A stretch of DNA of 64,000 nt from Clostridium sp. DL-VIII (lineage in GTDB: Bacteria > Bacillota > Clostridia > Clostridiales > Clostridiaceae): contig NZ_CM001240.1 of NCBI RefSeq assembly GCF_000230835.1, forward strand, positions 6,376,279-6,440,278, read 5' to 3'. The notes beneath the pieces are model-generated. The model had not been told where the DNA came from and ran no database searches. It saw only the letters and a program-made list of their open reading frames with translations. Both the position numbers and the translations under genes were made by a program. Shown here piece by piece: positions 18,313 through 27,259 of the stretch. How positions within the stretch are numbered: position 1 is the stretch's first letter; the number at the start of each line of letters is the position of its first letter.

Positions 18313-21300
18313 TTAACTATTTTCTTTTACAGTTACTGCAACTTCATCATAAATTTCTTCATGATTACTATCTGTATTTATCTTAACACGAGTATATTCC
18401 GCATTTAGTAATTCCATTCTTACTTTTATAGGGTGAATTGGACACTTTAAATAAGGATCTCTAAATATATATATTTCTGGTCCATCAGGATATTTTTTCA
18501 TATCTAGTTTAACTACTCTATAAATATAATAATTGGTTCCAGTAGAATTTGATCTAGCGTTGTCTAGTTCAGATTGTGTTAACTCAATATTATATATATC
18601 ATCTAATGATGCTTTAACTTCTATTTTTCGTATTTTTCCATCTGATTCTACTGATTGAATATCACATCCCGGACCATAATTATTTTTACTTCTTCTCTGC
18701 TTGCTTGGAGAATCATCTGGTTTCCTACCGTGTTTTCTCTCATAGTCCATAGCAATTTTCATACTTTGTTCTTCTATTGTTTTTCTTTGGTCTGAATCAT
18801 TCACTCTACCAATTGAACTACTATTATTTCCTACACTAAAACTAGAATACCCTACAGTTCTTGCTGGAGTGTCAGATACTGGCTCTATATAATCACGACT
18901 TCCTTCTATGTGTTCTTCACTATATACAACATTATTAAAATCTAAATTTATAACTTTTCGTTTTTCATAAGTAGTTATATCTGTACTGGAATTATAAATG
19001 GTTTCCACTACGCTTGTACTATTTCTCTCATGTTTATTTTCCACATCAATGTCTTTAGAAATAAATTCTTGTTTATCATCTTCAACTTCAATACTTTCAT
19101 CAATTATAAGTTCATTTACAAATTCATCTATTTTTTCCTCATCTATATCTATACTTTTGAGTATTTTCATTCTCGTTCTACTTCCTTTGCTTAGCAATGT
19201 AAAAAACGCTTCATTTAAATCGACATTAAACAATTCACATAATCTATTTGATATATTAAGAATAAATTCAACTTCGCTTTGCATCTTTATTTGCTCTCCT
19301 GAGGAAAGGATTCTTGAACATATATATATTATGTTAACATCACTATTATTTTCTTTGTGAACATATGATTCGACTTCTCTTTTGGGAATTTTTATTTTTA
19401 AGTCATTCCTTATATCTGTAATTATAGATTCTACATATATATGAGTTACTGGTTTTACTTTGATCTTTTGTAAAATATCGATAATTTCTTTTTTTATATC
19501 TTCTTGTTTTGACATCCTTGCTAATATGTAAGGCTTAGCATCATCAATAAATTTATTTACTATTCCAACTAATGTTTCATCAGTTGAACCGAACTCAGGA
19601 AACTCTGTTAATGATTTCGATAATGATGGTATGTCAAATAAATGTTTAATTCTAGATTCTCTATTCACATCAACTTGAAAACATGGCACAAATAATTTTG
19701 ATTCATTTAATAATTCTAATTTGTCTGCATATAATATTTCACTTACAGAATAAAACTTATATTTTCCCTGATAAGTTGCCATCAACTTTCCACTTTTAAT
19801 AAATTCATTTTTTGCTTTCAGCAAAATTTCATTATTTATTTTGGCATCACTTCTAATAAATGCACGATAGATACTTCTAATTTTTTCAGCGTCATCACCG
19901 CTAATTTCTTGATTCTCATATTTTTCTGCCACTTTATAAAGAATATTATACCAATGTCGTGCATCTAATGAATGCAAATCATTCTTTACACCAATATTGA
20001 TCAAAAAAACTTTTATGCTCTCAACATTAGCCACAATTTTTTGATTTTTATAAGACACTTGTGGTACATAACCTATTAAATTTTTATTTATTCCTCCCTT
20101 ATCAATAAAAAATATATCTTTAGGTTCTAATGCATTCCCTTCTTTATCATATAGCCATTTAATATTTCTAAATAGCCACATTATATAACTATCCGATATT
20201 TGAGTAGGATATGTATAAGCACTTCTATATGGTTTATATGAAATTGTTGCAGATAATCCATTTATAATATTAATATTTTGCGCTAGATAATTTAATAAAA
20301 CTTTTGCTCTATAACTATTCCTAACTATATAATATATTTTGTCTATTATAAAATCCGATATAAGTTCAAACCGCTCTTCTTGATTGCTTACATTTACATA
20401 ACTCTCATATTTTTTGGTGATATACCTCCAATATTCCCTACTATAAGCAGTTTTGTCTAAATATTTATTTCTTAATTCGATTATTCTTGGTTTATTTTCA
20501 ACCCCAATAAAGTATAAAAAACTATATAATTCATTTTCATTTAATCCAATGTTCTCTATATAATATTTTCTATCACATATAAACTCCCCAATCCCGCTAT
20601 ATAGCAGTTCTAATAGATTACTCCCTATCCAATCTTCGCTAAAATAACATTCTCCTGCTTTAACCCATTTTATATTTTCTTCATTTCCTTTACATGGTAT
20701 GGGAATTTCTTTTAAAATTCTAAGTGTTTCCTTTTCAGGTCTGTTGAAATCATAATTCATCTCCTTATCGTCACTTCTAAATAGTTGATATGTAAACTTG
20801 ATCATTTCTATTTCATTAATATTATTTTTATCAACTTCCCAATACTTTTTAATATTGACTGATAATACTTCTCTTAATACTTCTCTTGCTTGAAATCTTT
20901 TTACACCTAGATCATCTAGATATTCTTCCCAAGCCTTTTCTCTATTAGGAGCCAAACTTTTAACTAAGTCAGAATTAATAAATTTAATATTTATCCAACT
21001 TGGTAATTTAGCAAATTCAGTTCTTCCCGGATTCATGAATACCTTTATATCATTTGAACATACAATTTCATTATCAGAAGTTAATAGTATTTTTCTCATT
21101 TTTAGAGTTTCTTCATATTTTTTTCTTTCATAATAATCTAATTTGGATTTTAATTCTTGTATCAAAATATATGCTTTTCTAAACCACTCCACTTCTTTTC
21201 TATAATTTTTCTCTATACAATTAAGTATTTCATCAATACTTATATCTTTAACTCCCATTATATCTAATAACTCGCATCTTTTTAATTTAGTAAACTCGAT

Positions 21301-22725
21301 GTTAACTAAATTCAATTCAGCAAATACTTGATTTGTAAAATCCGAGTACCAATTCGCCCATTCAGAATATGGGAAAAAAAATCGACTAACTTTCATTGGT
21401 AATTTAACCATTCCATCTGAATTGGGTATAAATTTCATTTTACTAAGTTTTTTATAAACTAATTGACAAAATAATTCCCCTACAGTTTTAGGTAAATAAT
21501 CATCACCTAATAAATTTGAAATTTTTTCTTTACCAAGATTACTTACAAGCAAATCTATGTGATTGCATATATTAGTTTTGTTATTCATTATTTTAGGCAA
21601 TACAATATCTATAAATATATCGACTGCTTTTTTAGTAAGATTTCTATTATATTCATGCTCAAGATTTATATTTTTTCTTGAACTGTCAGTATAATAGGAT
21701 GCATGAAATAAAAATGGTAAAGAAAATTCCTCACAAGTTGGAAAGTATACTCTAATATAATTTTCATCCAAATTATCTAAAGGTTTATAATTTAGTTCTT
21801 CTTTCTGCAACGCAAAAGAAACCTTACAAGCATTAATATCTTGAAAAACCTGTTCATCAGTATCCCCAATAAAATTTTTTTCAATTTCAAATGTTTCATT
21901 ATATACTTGCCAAATTGATTTATTATTTCCATCTTCTAACGTACATTGATTATCTAATTCCTGACTCTCAGATCTATGTATAATAAAATCTTTCTCTATT
22001 AATGAACTATCATCTTCTTCAATTCTAATTGAAATCTTATTTAAAGAATTTAAAAACAATAATATAGTAGATTTGATCTCTAATAATTTCTCTTTTAATA
22101 CTATATAATTGTTATCTGTTATTTTCAGTTTTATTACTGTAGCGTTTTCTTTAACAAACTCAGTCAATATTTTATCTTGCATCCATATTTCTTGACTTAG
22201 ATATTGCGGAAACCTAAACAATGCTATATTATCCGAATCAAAATTATCAATTCCATTAATATTTGATTCATAAAGAAACTTCATAGCATCATTTCTATTA
22301 AATTTACAATGTAAGTCTCCACTATGAATTTCAGGTCTATCAGTAAAACACAAAACCGATTTAAAACCCAATCCTTTTTCTCCTATGTATAATTTTCTGT
22401 CTTTCTTAGGACTATGTGAAAGTCTACAAATGGCTTCTAAACCATTCTGAGTTACAGGATACCCACCATTTACACAATAAAATGCATCCTTTTTAAGATA
22501 TAATATAACATTTTTATCACCTATTCTCATATTCTCGGTATCATTTGTAACCTGAGCATCATCTGCATTCTGAAGTAATTCTAATATTACACGCCCCTTA
22601 TAATCATCTTTTACTCTTGTTTCTGATCCAAAATCTTCTCTAATTCTCTTTGGATCATACGTATATGTTTTTATCATCGTTTCTCTAAAATTAGAAATCC
22701 ACGTTTCCCAATCATTCATTTCCAC
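18313..22725 (-). CDS. Giant sacsin/Hsp90-like GHKL ATPase with C-terminal DUF3883-type domain
   Basis: About 1470 aa. Near the N-terminus the Bergerat ATPase motifs are clear: ELLQNADDA (about 49-57) and GEKGLGFKS (about 115-123), as in sacsin-repeat proteins. A long middle of about 1000 residues has no recognised motif. The C-terminus has ERKHGRKPDD, a disordered link, then YGPGCDIQS...RKIEVKAS, the D...ExK core of DUF3883, a PD-(D/E)XK-related fold. The GTG at 22725 sits nine bases from GGGAG; ATG 22719 and TTG 22770 are alternatives. Proteins combining these two parts occur in defence islands, but their mechanism is poorly known. It heads a four-gene minus-strand cluster. Confidence 0.85.
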   Translation of the reverse strand: MEMNDWETWISNFRETMIKTYTYDPKRIREDFGSETRVKDDYKGRVILELLQNADDAQVTNDTENMRIGDKNVILYLKKDAFYCVNGGYPVTQNGLEAICRLSHSPKKDRKLYIGEKGLGFKSVLCFTDRPEIHSGDLHCKFNRNDAMKFLYESNINGIDNFDSDNIALFRFPQYLSQEIWMQDKILTEFVKENATVIKLKITDNNYIVLKEKLLEIKSTILLFLNSLNKISIRIEEDDSSLIEKDFIIHRSESQELDNQCTLEDGNNKSIWQVYNETFEIEKNFIGDTDEQVFQDINACKVSFALQKEELNYKPLDNLDENYIRVYFPTCEEFSLPFLFHASYYTDSSRKNINLEHEYNRNLTKKAVDIFIDIVLPKIMNNKTNICNHIDLLVSNLGKEKISNLLGDDYLPKTVGELFCQLVYKKLSKMKFIPNSDGMVKLPMKVSRFFFPYSEWANWYSDFTNQVFAELNLVNIEFTKLKRCELLDIMGVKDISIDEILNCIEKNYRKEVEWFRKAYILIQELKSKLDYYERKKYEETLKMRKILLTSDNEIVCSNDIKVFMNPGRTEFAKLPSWINIKFINSDLVKSLAPNREKAWEEYLDDLGVKRFQAREVLREVLSVNIKKYWEVDKNNINEIEMIKFTYQLFRSDDKEMNYDFNRPEKETLRILKEIPIPCKGNEENIKWVKAGECYFSEDWIGSNLLELLYSGIGEFICDRKYYIENIGLNENELYSFLYFIGVENKPRIIELRNKYLDKTAYSREYWRYITKKYESYVNVSNQEERFELISDFIIDKIYYIVRNSYRAKVLLNYLAQNINIINGLSATISYKPYRSAYTYPTQISDSYIMWLFRNIKWLYDKEGNALEPKDIFFIDKGGINKNLIGYVPQVSYKNQKIVANVESIKVFLINIGVKNDLHSLDARHWYNILYKVAEKYENQEISGDDAEKIRSIYRAFIRSDAKINNEILLKAKNEFIKSGKLMATYQGKYKFYSVSEILYADKLELLNESKLFVPCFQVDVNRESRIKHLFDIPSLSKSLTEFPEFGSTDETLVGIVNKFIDDAKPYILARMSKQEDIKKEIIDILQKIKVKPVTHIYVESIITDIRNDLKIKIPKREVESYVHKENNSDVNIIYICSRILSSGEQIKMQSEVEFILNISNRLCELFNVDLNEAFFTLLSKGSRTRMKILKSIDIDEEKIDEFVNELIIDESIEVEDDKQEFISKDIDVENKHERNSTSVVETIYNSSTDITTYEKRKVINLDFNNVVYSEEHIEGSRDYIEPVSDTPARTVGYSSFSVGNNSSSIGRVNDSDQRKTIEEQSMKIAMDYERKHGRKPDDSPSKQRRSKNNYGPGCDIQSVESDGKIRKIEVKASLDDIYNIELTQSELDNARSNSTGTNYYIYRVVKLDMKKYPDGPEIYIFRDPYLKCPIHPIKVRMELLNAEYTRVKINTDSNHEEIYDEVAVTVKENS

Positions 22726-23195
22726 TAAATATCTCTCCCATCTTATTTTACATTTCAATAACTTGTCCAAAAAAAATTTTTAATCACTTAGCAACCAAGT
22801 TTTTCTTTGTAATACTCAACCCTCTAAAATAAATTTCTTATTAGCACGAGCAATGTATGTTTATTACATTACTTGAAATTTCATTTAATGCACTACTAAA
22901 AATTATATATTAATTTAAATCTAAATTATGTCTTTTATTTCAATATTCTAGAAAAAATTTTCGACATTATTTGTTGTTATCTAATTTTTTAATATTGATT
23001 AAAATACTGTAGCGTAAATGAATTGGTATTATCAAAAAATAATAAATGCCTAAGTTTTTTCATAAGACGTTTAATTGCATATTTTGTTTCCACTTATACT
23101 CAAGTAGAAAAACTCAATAAATCCAACATTTCTTAGAAAGAAACTCTTATAATAAAAAAAGACGTTAAAACAAATATAAAAAGGTGGAATAAACT
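22726..23195. other. Divergent intergenic region
   Basis: This AT-rich spacer separates the sacsin-like cluster (minus) from the plus-strand block. It must hold promoters for both, but no promoter could be chosen confidently. TCGACATT at 22961 recurs inverted at 45029-45036, which is too short to call a transposon end. No RNA gene was recognised. Confidence 0.4.
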
Positions 23196-23927
23196 ATGAT
23201 TAATAAAAACGAAATATTAAACACAAAAGAAATTGTTAAAAGATTAAACAATAATGAGCGTATAGAAGATATAGCACTACTAATAAGTTATAATCCAATT
23301 GAATTATTGGGGGAAATACAAAAAACATACTACTATAGCAAATCAAATAAACATTGGTTTAGTCTACATGAAATTGTAACCAAAAGACTAAATAAAAGCG
23401 AAAGTTTTAAGGATATAGCAAAAGATATAGGTTTGGAAAGTAGTACATTCAGAAAGCGAGTAGAAAAAGAATATTGTTGGAGTTTTGCTGACAAATGTTT
23501 TGTACCCAAAATGTATAGAAAAGAATTTGGTTTAGAAGAGTTTGATGTGCTTAGAACTTCTGCCGATTGTCTCGAAGAAACACAAATATTGATAATGGAA
23601 CGATATAAGGATAGAGATTATTGGAAAGAAGAAAACTATAATTGTTTTGGAGAAAAGTGCATAAAGGAAGAGTGTATATTAATAGAACCTTTAGATAAGG
23701 AATTAACAGAAGACGCTGAAAAACTAGGACTATCGAAAAATAATTTAATACAACTTTATTTGCTAAGGTATTTAAGTAAGAATAAAAAAAGAAAAGGTAG
23801 TGGTTTGAAGTTTGAAAGAGAATATAAAAAAACAACACATGAAATTTATGAAGATATAATGGCAATTGGAGCAGATGAATACCTAAAAAGACAGCGACCT
23901 AAACTTTTAGAAAATAAGAAAAAATAA
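23196..23927 (+). CDS. Protein with two internal HTH-like repeats
   Basis: A 243-aa protein with a duplicated N-terminal module. RLNNNERIEDIALLISYNPI...KTYYYSKSNKHWF (about residues 15-54) matches RLNKSESFKDIAKDIGLESS...KEYCWSFADKCFV (about 64-103). Each looks like a helix-turn-helix (DIAKDIGLESSTFRKRV) ending in an aromatic segment. The C-terminal half is charged (EKLGLSKNNLIQLYLLRYLS) and could be a second DNA-binding or dimerisation unit. The ribosome binding site is AAAGGTGGAATAAACT. It precedes the exonuclease gene on the same strand, so it may regulate or recruit it. The family was not recognised. Confidence 0.7.
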   Translation: MINKNEILNTKEIVKRLNNNERIEDIALLISYNPIELLGEIQKTYYYSKSNKHWFSLHEIVTKRLNKSESFKDIAKDIGLESSTFRKRVEKEYCWSFADKCFVPKMYRKEFGLEEFDVLRTSADCLEETQILIMERYKDRDYWKEENYNCFGEKCIKEECILIEPLDKELTEDAEKLGLSKNNLIQLYLLRYLSKNKKRKGSGLKFEREYKKTTHEIYEDIMAIGADEYLKRQRPKLLENKKK

Positions 23928-24061
23928 CTAAATATATGCACATAATGCTGATATATGTGGCTTTTTTCCTTGAATTATAATAGACTCATTAATAACTTCA
24001 CTATATATAATGTGTTAATGAGTAGTATAATACTATATATAGTTTGAGGTAGGTGTATAAC

Positions 24062-25684
24062 ATGAATAAAGAATATTTGTTACTAGATAAAATATCAAAG
24101 AAAAGATGGCATTATTTAAAAGATAGTATGCAAATTGAGCCGGTTCGTTGTAATAATACATCTGAAATAATAGTTTTAGATTGTGAAACTACAGGCTTGG
24201 ATATAGGGTGTTATGGCAAAGATGAAATTTTAGAAATTTCAATAATTAATGGGGAAGGAAATGTTCTTTTGAATACCTTGTTGAAACCATATAATAAGAA
24301 AGATTGGCCTGAAGCAGTATGGATACATAACATAACACCTGATATGGTATCTGAAATGCCGTATCCACATGAAATACTCCCAATATTGTTAGGAATATTA
24401 AATACAGCAAAGGTCATAGTGGGGTATAATATTTCATTTGATTTACGTGTTCTCGAAAGTATTGGAATTAAATGGACTGGCAAAGTTGATGATGTAATGA
24501 AAATGTTTGTGCCTATTTATAAGAAAGATACTGGAAATTGGAGAAATCAAAAACTATCTACATGTGCAGCCTATTACAATTACAATTATGAATCAGCAAA
24601 TCATAGGAGTTTAGAAGATGCCAAATCAACATTACATTGCTATAAATGTATAAACAATAATGTAGTAGGTCATAAAACTTTATTCTCTGATTTAATAGAT
24701 AAATATAAACAGGAACTAATTGAGTATTTTGAAGGAAATAACAAAGGTTATGAAGGTAACTTAGAAAGTGCTCTAAAATTAGCATGTAAGATCATTGATG
24801 AAAAAGACACTAAACAGATGATAGGGTTATTTCATAAAAATATGTCTGATAAAGAATTATTAAATATATGGCGTATTATTTTCTATTCTATAAGAGGATT
24901 ATCAGTAACAGATCGTGTTAAAAAGGTTAAGCAACCTACTGGTGGTTATGTAAATCCTAAGAATATGGTAATTGAAATAATAGATGAAAGCGATGATAGA
25001 TTTTGCGATATTTCAGATGAAAATATATCACCTTCACTAATTGGATTAGTAGTTGATTATTTAGCTCGTATGATATTAGGAGAAGAGAAAAAAAGCATCT
25101 TCCATATTGCTTTAAAAGGAGCAGCAATTATAGATGAAAAGGAAAGCGATGATCAAAAAACACAAACCAAACGTGCAATGAGAATTCTAAAAAAAATAAA
25201 TTCCATAGATAATGAATCTATAAAATACACCTGCCGTTTGGTTCAGTATGACTCATGGGGCAGAGGAGGGATGAGCGAATTAAACTGGCATCTTGCTCCC
25301 AATGAATATACATTAGAAAATATAAAATGCATGATACATAGATGTACTGTTTTTTTTGAAAAGTACGGACCTATACTTCAAAGTGGATTTACTTTTGAAG
25401 GGGGATATTCAAGAATCATTACAAGCGGGGATGGAGATTACATCAGTAATGATACAATTTGGGATTTCAAAGTATCTAAAAACTTACCAACAAAAGAAAA
25501 TACATTACAGTTGTTGATTTATTATGTAATGGGTAAAGTATCCGCTAAAGATGAATTTAAAGAAATAAAACAGATTGGGATTTGTAATCCGAGGTTAAAT
25601 ATTGTAGCATTAAAAAAAATAAAAGATGTTGGCAACAAAATCCTAGAAAAGATTGCTGACGAAGTGATTGGATATGGTTATTGA
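24062..25684 (+). CDS. DEDDh 3'-5' exonuclease with C-terminal PD-(D/E)XK-like domain
   Basis: About 540 aa. The N-terminal DnaQ-type domain has all motifs: VLDCETTGLD (Exo I), VGYNISFDLRVL (Exo II) and HRSLEDA (Exo III, DEDDh type). The C-terminal part has GDYISNDTIWDFKVSKN followed by QLLIYYVMGK, resembling the D...(D/E)xK...QL-Y pattern of restriction-like nucleases. The two joined activities suggest nucleic-acid degradation in a defence context; this is inference. ATG 24062 is chosen over GTG 24053 because GAGGTAGGTG precedes it at normal spacing. A strong hairpin follows at 25820. Confidence 0.8.
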   Translation: MNKEYLLLDKISKKRWHYLKDSMQIEPVRCNNTSEIIVLDCETTGLDIGCYGKDEILEISIINGEGNVLLNTLLKPYNKKDWPEAVWIHNITPDMVSEMPYPHEILPILLGILNTAKVIVGYNISFDLRVLESIGIKWTGKVDDVMKMFVPIYKKDTGNWRNQKLSTCAAYYNYNYESANHRSLEDAKSTLHCYKCINNNVVGHKTLFSDLIDKYKQELIEYFEGNNKGYEGNLESALKLACKIIDEKDTKQMIGLFHKNMSDKELLNIWRIIFYSIRGLSVTDRVKKVKQPTGGYVNPKNMVIEIIDESDDRFCDISDENISPSLIGLVVDYLARMILGEEKKSIFHIALKGAAIIDEKESDDQKTQTKRAMRILKKINSIDNESIKYTCRLVQYDSWGRGGMSELNWHLAPNEYTLENIKCMIHRCTVFFEKYGPILQSGFTFEGGYSRIITSGDGDYISNDTIWDFKVSKNLPTKENTLQLLIYYVMGKVSAKDEFKEIKQIGICNPRLNIVALKKIKDVGNKILEKIADEVIGYGY

Positions 25685-25819
25685 GATGCAGCCAATGAAA
25701 CTGATGATGAATATATGTCTATAAGTCTCATTCAAGTATTATAAACATTCGCTTCATAAATCCCCTTAGAAATACTTATGATTCAAACTTATTTAGTTCC
25801 CTTTTTAAACTGCCTCCTG

Positions 25820-25852
25820 AAAAAATAGAATGACATAGCCATTCTATTTTTT
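25820..25852. terminator. Terminator between converging cargo blocks
   Basis: AAAAAATAGAATG pairs with CATTCTATTTTTT across a seven-base loop. It can serve the exonuclease gene (plus) and the HNH gene (minus). The rest of 25685-26287 is AT-rich, with only weak short ORFs lacking ribosome binding sites. Confidence 0.75.
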
Positions 25853-26287
25853 GATGTGTATAAATACAAAATACTTAATCAATTTATATGGATTTTTTAA
25901 CCTTTTACATATAAGTATCTTTTCTAAATCATGATTGTATACAATAATAACATTACATACTTGCATATATATCCATCATTCCATCTATATAATTTATAAT
26001 GCTGAGTTACAATATCATAATTGTTGTAGCAAATATAAGTTTTCAATTGCTACGTCTTAAGTTACTTTGGTACAGCAATTACAATTTTTTGTATTTATGC
26101 TATCAGAGTAAATATATAATTTCTCACACAAATTTAAATTTATCGAATCACCCAGATATACTTGGGAATAACCTCATTCTCATGGATCATTTTCAAATAA
26201 CATTGCTTTTAACGTAGAGTTTCTTTGAATATTATTGCTATCGAGGCAACCTTTAGCACTTTCTTTCTCAACTTTACCACAAATTTC

Positions 26288-27259
26288 TTACTTTTTATGT
26301 TCCTCTTTTAGTTGTTTAAATATATCTTGTCTTAGTTTTATTAACGGCTCTGATGATATATTCTTTCCCATGAAACTAAACCATATACTGAATATGTCAA
26401 ATGGCACGCTTAAACCATGTGTTGCTTCATATACTTTATCACCAAATTCAAAGTACTCTTCTATATATTTCTTTACTTCAGAAACTTCATCTAAATGAGC
26501 TTGGTATACCTTATTAAGTTTAAATACCTCTACAGAAGCTTCAGCTCTTTCTATACTTTTTGTATCTATTATTATCTCTGATACTCGTTCGCCTACCTCC
26601 AATGGTATCTTAAAGATTAAGCTATCACTTGGATCCTCATATGGGTATAAGTGCTTTTTATTTTTTGTTCCTTTCATCCTTGAATTACATACACCACAAC
26701 TTGGTATTAAATTAAAAATATTCATTTGTAATATTGGATATTCTACCTTAGGGTAATAATGGTCTGCATCGGCAGTAGTTTTTCTGTTATCTGATTCACC
26801 TTCATATGATGTTATGTATTGCCTATTGCAATATGGACATACTTTAATCCCTAAACTCGTAATAAACTCATGCCTATTCCATTTTTCACCATTACCCAAC
26901 TTTGTTCCTACGTTGAATCCCACATAATTAAATATGAAGTTTAACTCTTTACGAATAGCTTCAATTGTTGCCCCATGTTTTTCTAAATCACTAAACTCAA
27001 ATCCATATATCATTAAAAAAGTATTGTTAAATTTATCTACTATATCTTTTAATTCAGCTGATAAGCAATAGTTTATTAAAGAAGATTTTCTATTTTCTGG
27101 CATATCTCCAAATAAACTCATAAGCAACTTACGCTTTTTAGTCATCCTTTTTCCCTTTATCATTGCCTCCAACTTCGGTAAAGATGTTTGTTCAATATAT
27201 TCTTTATGACTATCGTTTATATGTTTTCTCGTTGCCGTAGATACTTCAATCTTTACCAT
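26288..27259 (-). CDS. HNH endonuclease, PtuB-like (Septu-type partner)
   Basis: A 323-aa protein whose centre carries a zinc-stabilised HNH core: VCPYCNRQYI, then DADHYYPKVEYPILQMNIFN and PSCGVCNSRMKG, then HLYPYED. The D-H-x-x-P-K arrangement with two CxxC pairs is the layout of HNH nucleases paired with AAA ATPases in Septu (PtuB) and some retron systems. Its start overlaps the end of the ATPase gene by 7 bp, so the pair is translationally coupled. The expected role is nucleic-acid cleavage during phage infection, gated by the ATPase. No retron reverse transcriptase is nearby. Confidence 0.8.
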   Translation of the reverse strand: MVKIEVSTATRKHINDSHKEYIEQTSLPKLEAMIKGKRMTKKRKLLMSLFGDMPENRKSSLINYCLSAELKDIVDKFNNTFLMIYGFEFSDLEKHGATIEAIRKELNFIFNYVGFNVGTKLGNGEKWNRHEFITSLGIKVCPYCNRQYITSYEGESDNRKTTADADHYYPKVEYPILQMNIFNLIPSCGVCNSRMKGTKNKKHLYPYEDPSDSLIFKIPLEVGERVSEIIIDTKSIERAEASVEVFKLNKVYQAHLDEVSEVKKYIEEYFEFGDKVYEATHGLSVPFDIFSIWFSFMGKNISSEPLIKLRQDIFKQLKEEHKK

